Shown here: positions 1-5,238 of the stretch, piece after piece
Layout: every line of letters begins with the position of its first letter
How positions within the stretch are numbered: the first letter of the stretch is position 1
Made by a program: the position numbers and the translations under genes
The notes under the pieces: generated by a model
What the model saw: only the letters and a program-made list of their open reading frames with translations
The model's database searches: none
What the model was told of the DNA's origin: nothing
Assembly: GCA_003136515.1 (NCBI GenBank)
Contig: PLEU01000201.1
Coordinates: 29,922 to 37,485 of the forward strand
Direction: 5' to 3'
DNA length: 7,564 bases
Origin: Spartobacteria bacterium
Lineage (GTDB): Bacteria; Verrucomicrobiota; Verrucomicrobiae; Chthoniobacterales; UBA6821

Positions 1-588
1 AGCAGCACGCCAGTCTCCATCCCGGGGCTGACCGATCGAACCGGCATTAATGAATACCTTCTTGTCTACAGGAATCTTAATGCCCTCCTCGGAAAGAAGC
101 ACTTCCCCTCCACCTTGGACAAATATACCCGGCACATGTGTGTGGCCAAAAAATGCCATCGGTGTTCGTTGGCACGCGAAACTCAACTCCGCCGTCAAAG
201 AACTCCTGACGTAGGCCCAGGAGGTAGGGGAATCCAGCGTCGCATGAACCAGTGTCGATTTCCTTATTTGACGAACGGGCCGGAGCGCCACAAGCCACTT
301 TTTCTGTTCCGGGCTCAATTGACAGCGTGTCCACTCGAGTGAGGTTGAAGCCAGAGGACTAAAATGAGAGAGGGAACCCTCCACGCCAGCTGCCTCGTCA
401 TGATTTCCCAGGACACAAACGCCGGGAAGTGAACGTACGATCTCAACGCATTCCGAAGGATAGGCATTGTAGCCTACCACATCTCCGAGACAGAGAAACT
501 CAGTGCATCCATATTCGCGAGCATCCGCCAGAACGGCTTCCAATGCGTGAAGATTGGCGTGGATGTCGCCTAGGATCGCGGAACGCAT
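1..588 (-). CDS. Calcineurin-like metallophosphoesterase (YfcE/PF12850-type), C-terminus cut by window edge
   Basis: A cytosolic metal-dependent phosphoesterase whose substrate cannot be told from sequence. The 196 visible residues show the full metal-binding series in order: GDIHAN (D8, H10), GDVVGY (D36), GNHD (N62, H63), a conserved histidine in LVHATL (H115), and GHTHVP (H149, H151). The NAGSIGQPRDGD block (181-192) typical of this subfamily follows. Only the last part of the protein should be missing; family members run about 230-250 residues and the frame is still open at base 1. The ATG shares one base with the TGA of the TPR-like gene upstream (TGATG), and no Shine-Dalgarno site is visible, so translation is probably coupled. 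It is the sixth gene of the tmk cluster. Such enzymes act on phosphodiesters or phosphoproteins. The neighbours do not identify a target. Family assignment is secure; function is open. Confidence 0.93.
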   Translation of the reverse strand, partial: MRSAILGDIHANLHALEAVLADAREYGCTEFLCLGDVVGYNAYPSECVEIVRSLPGVCVLGNHDEAAGVEGSLSHFSPLASTSLEWTRCQLSPEQKKWLVALRPVRQIRKSTLVHATLDSPTSWAYVRSSLTAELSFACQRTPMAFFGHTHVPGIFVQGGGEVLLSEEGIKIPVDKKVFINAGSIGQPRDGDWRAA

Positions 589-1403
589 CAGCGGGAGGCA
601 GGAATGGCGGGGGTGGGATAGGCATGCGGCGACTCTCCTGGGATCACACGTTGATCGGCCGGGATTTGGAGTTTCTGCTGCAGTACTGTAATATATTTCA
701 GAAGAGCCGGGGTGTGCTGACCGCCTTCATTCTTGTAAAGATCAACGAGCCGCTCATAGGCCTCTCTCTCCTCTCCCGGAACCTGCGCCAGCTCGTAAGC
801 CGCGAACCGTTTTAAATAAGGAGGAGCGTCGGGAAATGCCGCCGCCTTGGCGTAGGCATCCGCTGCTTCCGCATGATCGTGCTCCTTGCGTTGGGCAAGA
901 TTCCCCAGACTCTCGTAAAGTTTATATTTGTCGGGATTATTGCGAATTCCCCGTTCCAGAAAATCACGGCCAAGTGCGATATATTGCCGGCTGGAGCGTT
1001 CCCTCAGCACCTCACTTTGTTGTTTGGTATCCTGCAATGCCGCCACGCTTGCATTCCATGCCATATGCCAGGCCGCCATATCCCAGTAAAGAAGTGTATG
1101 AGGTTGGAGCGTGGTCACGGTGTCAAAAAGACCTGCCATACGTCCCCATTCTGTCTTTTCCCAAGCGAGATGCGCCTCGATCCAGAGAATAGCTGCAAGT
1201 GGAGCACGAAAACCGCTTAGGGCGGCGAGGAAACCCGACTGGCCGATCTGCTCCCGCAAACTCAGATCCATCGGGATGTTTCTGAATCCATAAGATTTGG
1301 CGGATCGCTGTAGCTCCGTCTGCCAGGGAAGCAGAAGTGCTCCGGCAGCAGCCAACAGCAACAAGCCACCAATCAGGCGAATAGGTGAAATGCGTCCGGT
1401 CAT
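588..1403 (-). CDS. Signal-anchored TPR-like (helical repeat) protein of unknown function
   Basis: A 271-residue protein I cannot name. Residues 9-26 form one hydrophobic helix after a short basic N-terminus (signal anchor or uncleaved signal peptide), so the rest should face the periplasm. Residues 57-120 form a striking block rich in W and H (GFRAPLAAILWIEAHLAWE, then EWGRMAGLFDTVTTLQP, then YWDMAAWHMAWN). Residues about 137-225 look like two or three TPR-type helix pairs (RDFLERGIRNNPDKYKLYESLGNLA and a following AADAYAKAAAF helix). The tail from 255 is proline-rich. The frame is open to 1541, but the extra 46 residues would overlap the permease gene and look like shadow translation, so ATG 1403, 13 nt after the permease stop, is preferred. 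No clear Shine-Dalgarno site is present. I associate the W-rich block with PVC-group proteins from memory. A partner role for the adjacent permease is inference only. Confidence 0.85.
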   Translation of the reverse strand: MTGRISPIRLIGGLLLLAAAGALLLPWQTELQRSAKSYGFRNIPMDLSLREQIGQSGFLAALSGFRAPLAAILWIEAHLAWEKTEWGRMAGLFDTVTTLQPHTLLYWDMAAWHMAWNASVAALQDTKQQSEVLRERSSRQYIALGRDFLERGIRNNPDKYKLYESLGNLAQRKEHDHAEAADAYAKAAAFPDAPPYLKRFAAYELAQVPGEEREAYERLVDLYKNEGGQHTPALLKYITVLQQKLQIPADQRVIPGESPHAYPTPAIPASR

Positions 1404-1416
1404 TGTCGTTGCAAAT

Positions 1417-2292
1417 CTAAAGTTCCCTGTTCTGAAAGAGAAAGCAGGAGATTGCGTAATAGACCGCGATATACACCCCCCCGAGAGCCATGGTCTGCCA
1501 AAAGATGCCAAGTGTGATTGGGATCCCGTCAACAATGTCATCGGTGAGATTGAACGCCTGAAGGTCGGGGAAAAGAAGGGCTATCACAGCAGTGAAAACC
1601 CGCGTCCACCAATGCACACCGATTCCATCAAGCCAGTACTCACGAGCCGTTACCTGAAGGTGACCTATGAAATAGGCGCAGACTGAAACAAGGATGGCAA
1701 AAATACCGGAGGTGGCGAAGGTGGAGATCAGCAGGGTAAGCGAAGCCAGAAGAAGTGATTTCACCCAGAGAATCGTCATTGCTGGAAACAGATCCCAAGA
1801 AAATGCCGATTTCTGCACCTCGACAAGGGCGGCTACGAGTTCCTTTGGAGATCCGGCCAGTGAACTCTGAGTCTCGGCTAGCACCGATTGTTCATGCAGA
1901 AAAAGTACCCCGAGAAACATGACTCCCATGACCAGTGTGGAAAGGCTCAGAAGAATCACCACCCCAAGCAGTTTCCCCAGCAGGTATTCATGCCGTGGCA
2001 CCGGCTTCGAGAGGATCGTAAAAATCGTTCGATCCTCCAGATCGCGCGGCAGGAGCATGGCCGTAGTAAGGATGGCCAGCATCGAGAGAAAGACCGACAT
2101 GGCACCAAGCGCCACATCCTTGAGCATCTTGAATTCCTCTGTGAAGGAAAACTTCGTCATGAAAACCGAACTGCCGATGATCAGCAGGGCGAAAAGAAGG
2201 AGAAAGTAGAAAACCTTCTGACGCACAAGTTCTGTGAAGGTATTTCTACCGATTGCAAAAATCCTACCTGAAGCCAACGTCAATGCATTCAT
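1417..2292 (-). CDS. ABC-2 type transporter permease subunit (NosY/PF12679-like)
   Basis: A 291-residue inner-membrane protein, probably the membrane half of an ABC exporter. Six hydrophobic segments are visible, at about 28-45, 62-82, 109-132, 169-192, 195-212 and 260-286, with a weaker one near 230-242. The start is typical of this family: an amphipathic helix with RNTFTELVRQKVFY (16-29). A cytoplasmic loop LEDRTIFTILSKPVPRHEYL (85-104) follows TM2; this 'R.. ..L.kPv.R.eyl.GK..G' motif is diagnostic. The loop at 133-168 should be extracytoplasmic. The ATG overlaps the proB stop (ATGA), and an AGGAG 12 nt upstream lies inside proB. No ATP-binding subunit is encoded in the window, so the partner ATPase must be elsewhere. 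The substrate is unknown. The next gene (13 nt downstream) is a membrane-anchored TPR-like protein that could be an accessory component. Confidence 0.9.
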   Translation of the reverse strand: MNALTLASGRIFAIGRNTFTELVRQKVFYFLLLFALLIIGSSVFMTKFSFTEEFKMLKDVALGAMSVFLSMLAILTTAMLLPRDLEDRTIFTILSKPVPRHEYLLGKLLGVVILLSLSTLVMGVMFLGVLFLHEQSVLAETQSSLAGSPKELVAALVEVQKSAFSWDLFPAMTILWVKSLLLASLTLLISTFATSGIFAILVSVCAYFIGHLQVTAREYWLDGIGVHWWTRVFTAVIALLFPDLQAFNLTDDIVDGIPITLGIFWQTMALGGVYIAVYYAISCFLFQNREL

Positions 2293-3083
2293 GAAAGTTT
2301 GTGTCTCCTAACAGCGGGGAAGCGGGTTCCTGAATCCATCCCCTGTACAGCTCCGTGGATCTGCCCCTTCTTCCGACCATGAGCAATTACGGTCTCAACA
2401 CCCGCGGCCACGGCAGTCTCTACCGCCTGGAGCTTGGTTGTCATACCTCCCGTCGAGTGTTCTCCCTTCTCTGGGGTGACATGACGGAAGGCCTCCCTGA
2501 TATCAGTCACAACAGGAATACGGCGGGCTTCGGTGTCATCCTTAGATGACCTCGCAAGCAAGCCATCCGCACTCGTAAGCAGTATCAGGAGCCGAGCCCC
2601 AACCAACTGCGCCACTTCTGCGGAGAGTCGGTCGTTGTCTCCAAAACGTAGTTCCTCCACAGCAACCGAGTCATTCTCATTAATGATTGGGACTACTCCT
2701 GGTGAAGCTAGCAGTTTTTTCAAGGTAACGCTGGCATTCCGCCGCCTTCCTGCATCAAAAATATCCTCATGGGACAGCAGTAGTTGGGCGGGACGAAGGC
2801 CATGCCGGGCAAAGTGCCGGGTATAGGCCCCCATCAGGGCAGGTTGTCCGACCGCAGCACATGCCTGTTTTCCGGCTAGATCCACAGGGCGACTCGGCAA
2901 TCCAAGAGCATCGACACCCGCAGCCACAGCGGCGCTTGAGACAACGACACAGGGGATGCCCCCCTTTACCAATTCCGCGATTTCTGCGGAAAGCCTGCGG
3001 AATTGGGTTGGATCAAGAGAACATCCTCCTTCACGGGCGAGAATACCTGTGCCGAATTTCAAAACAATAGGTCGTAATTTCAT
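2289..3083 (-). CDS. proB: Glutamate 5-kinase, kinase domain only (no PUA domain)
   Basis: Catalyses ATP-dependent phosphorylation of L-glutamate to gamma-glutamyl phosphate, the first committed step of proline synthesis, in the cytosol. The 264 residues cover one amino-acid-kinase domain. Visible signatures are VLKFGTGIL (7-15, with K9), VVVSSAAVAAG (46-56), KQACAAVGQ (72-80), PIINENDSVAVEE (132-144), RFGDNDRLSA (146-155) and STGGMTTKLQA (210-220, with K217). Two features stand out. The C-terminal PUA domain of the roughly 367-residue E. coli enzyme is absent, and the gene ends cleanly after GTRFP with no sign of truncation. The usual 'SSGA' of the substrate loop reads SSAA (A51). The ATG lies 6 nt after the holB stop without a strong Shine-Dalgarno site, and the TGA overlaps the permease ATG. 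proA is not in the window. Confidence 0.95.
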   Translation of the reverse strand: MKLRPIVLKFGTGILAREGGCSLDPTQFRRLSAEIAELVKGGIPCVVVSSAAVAAGVDALGLPSRPVDLAGKQACAAVGQPALMGAYTRHFARHGLRPAQLLLSHEDIFDAGRRRNASVTLKKLLASPGVVPIINENDSVAVEELRFGDNDRLSAEVAQLVGARLLILLTSADGLLARSSKDDTEARRIPVVTDIREAFRHVTPEKGEHSTGGMTTKLQAVETAVAAGVETVIAHGRKKGQIHGAVQGMDSGTRFPAVRRHKLS

Positions 3084-3089
3084 CAGGTT

Positions 3090-4031
3090 CTATTCTGCCT
3101 TGGAGGCCATGGATAATTCCAGAAAACCCGCTTCTAGAGCCAGTGCCTCCTGAATACCCCGCTCAAGCGACAATCTCAGTTTCTCGATCGCATCGAGGCA
3201 GCGAATCAACCGGCGGGATGCGGCCTTGTCGGGAGTTACCCCGCTCTCATGTAACCGCCTGAGAGCTTCCCCGAAATAGTTTGCTACAAGTCCAAGCAAT
3301 CGGGATCTCTCCTGCAAGGCCTCGGCCTCCGCGCTCGCTTTGAGCAATTCCTCACGCTCTTCCCAGTCTCCCTCGGTGGTTTTACCGAAATGCGATTTTT
3401 CGGCAGCAAGCTCTTCCTTGGTTCTCTCGGAGGCAACCTCACGAGCCTCTTCCAAAAGATCCCTAAAGATCCGCGTAAATCCGAAAGCCGTCGTGGCATC
3501 GGTGCTGGAATCAGAGCCAAAGAATTGCTCCATCATCGAGGTCAGGCGTTCCTCTCGTGAATCCGATGGCGGCCTTCCGCGCGAAAAGAGCACCACGGCA
3601 ATGCAACGGGAGCGGATCGTCTCCAGTAAGGACTCTGGCATCTCGCTCGTTAACAAAAGCAATGATCCCGAGGGAGGTTCCTCCAATGTCTTGAGAAAAG
3701 CATTTGCCGCCTGAGGCATCAGACGGTCAGCATCCCGAATCAACGCCACTTTGCGCGATCCACGATCCGCGGTTCGATGGATTGATTGCTCGAGATCCCT
3801 TACCTGTTCGATAAGAAGACGGCGAGATTTGGAACTTGGTTCAATGGCATGGAAATCGGGGTGAAGCTGCACCTGAATCTCGCCGTTTCCAAGGAAAAGT
3901 CCCGCGAGTTCATGAGCAAATTCATTCACTCCCGAGCCGGGGTCGCCTGAGATCAGATACGCATGGCCAAGCCGCCCTTCGGCGAGGGCTTGCCCTAGCA
4001 GATGTAGCGCTTCGTCTTTAGAAAAGGCCAT
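3090..4031 (-). CDS. holB: DNA polymerase III delta' clamp-loader subunit, zinc-less variant
   Basis: Stator subunit of the clamp loader that opens and loads the beta sliding clamp. The 313 residues start with a typical HAYLISGDPGSG core (23-34), in which the P-loop lysine is replaced (GSGVN). A degenerate Walker B region VALIRDADRL (95-104) follows, then AANAFLKTLEEPPSGS (108-123) and the SRC motif (141-143) that supplies the arginine finger in delta' and DnaX. The four-cysteine zinc module expected between the P-loop region and residue 65 is missing; the only cysteines are C143 and C278. Residues about 192-245 form a highly charged helical stretch (LLEEAREVASERTKEELAAE onward) not found in the E. 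coli protein. The longer frame to 4247 overlaps most of the end of tmk and adds unrelated residues. ATG 4031 has GGGAG 7 nt upstream and overlaps the tmk end by 14 nt. tmk-holB adjacency is common in bacteria. Confidence 0.93.
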   Translation of the reverse strand: MAFSKDEALHLLGQALAEGRLGHAYLISGDPGSGVNEFAHELAGLFLGNGEIQVQLHPDFHAIEPSSKSRRLLIEQVRDLEQSIHRTADRGSRKVALIRDADRLMPQAANAFLKTLEEPPSGSLLLLTSEMPESLLETIRSRCIAVVLFSRGRPPSDSREERLTSMMEQFFGSDSSTDATTAFGFTRIFRDLLEEAREVASERTKEELAAEKSHFGKTTEGDWEEREELLKASAEAEALQERSRLLGLVANYFGEALRRLHESGVTPDKAASRRLIRCLDAIEKLRLSLERGIQEALALEAGFLELSMASKAE

Positions 4032-4659
4032 GAATACGCTCCCGAATAATTTTTTTGATTGATTCCTCCACCTGCTCCTCTCTAGCGGAGGCATCAATGA
4101 TTGCAAATCGCCCTTCACCAGCTTGCGCGAGCTCCAGATAGCCTTGTCGTACCGCGTCATAGAATTTGCCACCCTCCTGCTCCATCCGGTCTGCAGGACC
4201 GATTCGCCTCTCGGCACGACGGCGACCTTCCGCGGTATCGAGATCAAAAAGGAATGTCAGGTCGGGGAGCAGTCCCCCAATTGCGAAGTTGTTGATGGAA
4301 GTGACATCAGTCATGGTAAGCGCCCGCGCCACGCCTTGATAAACCGTTGTCGAATCAAGGAATCGATCGCAAAGAACGACCGCGCCTCGCTCCAAAGCGG
4401 GTCGAATCGCTTCGCGCACGAGTTGCGCTCTACTTGCGGCAAACAGCAAAAGCTCTGCCTCGGGAGTCATCCCGGCGGCGGCGGCATCATGCTTCAGAAG
4501 ATGCCTAATAGCCTCTCCAACCGACGTCCCACCAGGTTCACGGAGTGTAATCACTTCAAGCCCTTTCTGACGCAGAAATCCGGCAATGCGGCCAATCTGT
4601 GTTGATTTGCCGCATCCTTCGGAGCCCTCAAATGTAATAAAAACGCCACTTCCTGCCAT
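4018..4659 (-). CDS. tmk: Thymidylate kinase (dTMP kinase)
   Basis: Phosphorylates dTMP to dTDP with ATP, required for dTTP supply. The 213-residue length is usual for the family. Visible motifs are the start GVFITFEGSEGCGKSTQ, with P-loop GSEGCGKST (12-20, K18), REPGGT (40-45), the DRF motif with YQG (DRFLDSTTVYQG, 98-109), and an arginine-rich lid RRRAERRIGPADR (147-158). ATG 4659 is chosen because family members begin a few residues before FITFEG. The upstream TTG at 4698 would add 13 residues unlike any Tmk N-terminus. There is no Shine-Dalgarno site; the bases before the ATG read ACCTCCTT, the complement of one. A TATAAT box lies only 9 nt upstream, so the message may be leaderless. First gene of the six-gene minus-strand cluster; its end overlaps holB by 14 nt. 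Confidence 0.97.
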   Translation of the reverse strand: MAGSGVFITFEGSEGCGKSTQIGRIAGFLRQKGLEVITLREPGGTSVGEAIRHLLKHDAAAAGMTPEAELLLFAASRAQLVREAIRPALERGAVVLCDRFLDSTTVYQGVARALTMTDVTSINNFAIGGLLPDLTFLFDLDTAEGRRRAERRIGPADRMEQEGGKFYDAVRQGYLELAQAGEGRFAIIDASAREEQVEESIKKIIRERIHGLF

Positions 4660-4668
4660 AAGGAGGTA

Positions 4669-4698
4669 ATTATAGGGACAAGCTGGGAGAGCCCACAA
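4669..4698 (-). promoter_or_regulatory. Predicted sigma70-type promoter for the tmk cluster
   Basis: A perfect TATAAT lies at 4674-4669 on the minus strand. An 18-nt spacer separates it from TTGTGG (4698-4693), which matches the -35 consensus at the TTG only. The expected transcription start is around 4662, giving a leader of about 3 nt or none before ATG 4659. The -10 is strong and the -35 is weak. If transcription starts further upstream (beyond 4700), this box is coincidental. Confidence 0.5.
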
Positions 4699-4742
4699 CT
4701 CACGAATTTCGAGTGCCTATGCTTTGAAAATCCACCCCGGCT

Positions 4743-4771
4743 TCGACACCTTGAAAAGGAGATGTTATAGG
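4743..4771 (+). promoter_or_regulatory. Predicted extended -10 promoter for the EVE-domain gene
   Basis: TCGACA (4743-4748, five of six bases of TTGACA), a 17-nt spacer, and TATAGG (4766-4771, four of six) preceded by a TG dinucleotide at the extended -10 position (4763-4764). The expected start of transcription falls at or next to the ATG at 4778, so the message could be leaderless. The alternative is an AAGGAG at 4757-4761, which is 16 nt from the ATG and too far for normal Shine-Dalgarno use. Confidence 0.4.
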
Positions 4772-4777
4772 GACTTC

Positions 4778-5194
4778 ATGTCACACCACTGGCTCGTCAA
4801 ATCTGAACCAAGCGCCTACTCATGGGAGACATTGATTAGGGATGGCTCCACTGCATGGACTGGAGTGAGAAATTTTCAAGCGCGTAATAACCTTCGTTGC
4901 ATGAAGAAGGGGGATCTCGTTCTCTTTTATCACAGCGTCACCGATCCCTCGGTCGTCGGCATCGCCAAGGTCTCCCGTGAAGCCTATCCCGATCCGACCG
5001 CCAAAGAGGGTGACTGGAGTTGCGTCGATCTCGTCCCGGTGAGGCCACTTTCAAAATCTGTAACACTTGCCTATATCAAGTCCCATCCTGCCCTGTCAGA
5101 AATCGCACTGATTCGCCAATCACGCCTCAGCGTGATGCCTATAAGTCCCAAGGAATACGCCCAGATTACGGGCGTGAGCGGGAGTAACAAATAA
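4778..5194 (+). CDS. EVE-domain protein (THYN1/PF01878 family), stand-alone
   Basis: A 138-residue cytosolic protein consisting of one EVE domain, a PUA-like fold. In characterised relatives the fold forms an aromatic-lined pocket for modified bases in nucleic acids. The family pattern is clear: HWLVKSEPSAYSWETL (4-19), a TAWTGVRNFQARNNLR helix start (25-40), KKGDLVLFYHS (43-53), VVGIAKVSREAYPDPTA (59-75), and WSCVDLVPVRPL (80-91). ATG 4778 puts the protein start three residues before the conserved HWL. A TTG at 4724 would add 18 residues with no family counterpart. The gene is divergent from tmk and ends inside a hairpin terminator. No restriction or methylation gene is next to it, so this is the housekeeping-type stand-alone version, not the McrB-fused defence type. 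Its actual ligand is unknown. Confidence 0.93.
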   Translation: MSHHWLVKSEPSAYSWETLIRDGSTAWTGVRNFQARNNLRCMKKGDLVLFYHSVTDPSVVGIAKVSREAYPDPTAKEGDWSCVDLVPVRPLSKSVTLAYIKSHPALSEIALIRQSRLSVMPISPKEYAQITGVSGSNK

Positions 5195-5222
5195 CCTACT
5201 CCCGATTTTCGGGAGTAGGTTA
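5192..5222. terminator. Shared hairpin terminator between convergent EVE and sugar porter genes
   Basis: A perfect inverted repeat of 14 bp (T5192-A5205 with T5209-A5222) around a TTT loop. Its left arm begins with the EVE gene's TAA stop codon. Only 16 nt follow before the end of the convergent porter gene at 5239. On the minus strand the stem is followed by TTTGTT, a short U-rich run fitting an intrinsic terminator for the porter. On the plus strand it is followed by GAAATGGG, so for the EVE transcript it may act mainly as a 3'-end stabiliser or a weak terminator. Confidence 0.85.
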
Positions 5223-5238
5223 GAAATGGGAACGAAAA

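Noticed and set aside
77..334. Open frame on the minus strand of 85 codons
   Set aside because: It lies in another frame of the metallophosphoesterase, whose real frame (ATG 588) shows all catalytic motifs.
429..815. Plus-strand open frames over the left half (for example 429-815, 836-1192 and 1888-2271)
   Set aside because: They are antisense shadows of well-supported minus-strand genes, with low-complexity or arginine-rich translations and no domain.
1404..1541. 46-residue N-terminal extension of the TPR-like protein
   Set aside because: It overlaps the end of the permease gene, has no family-like sequence, and sits ahead of a clear signal anchor that begins at ATG 1403.
4032..4247. 72-residue N-terminal extension of delta'
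   Set aside because: It is an out-of-frame reading of tmk; known delta' proteins begin shortly before the HAYLI motif, matching ATG 4031.
4660..4667. Perfect AAGGAGGT Shine-Dalgarno string on the plus strand
   Set aside because: No ATG, GTG or TTG follows at usable distance on the plus strand, and that frame closes at 4768-4770 without a recognisable protein.
4681..4718. Possible operator dyads in the tmk/EVE divergent region (TGGGAGAGCCCA; CACGAATTTCGAGTG)
   Set aside because: The first is only a 4-bp stem and the second needs a two-base bulge; neither is convincing as a regulator site.
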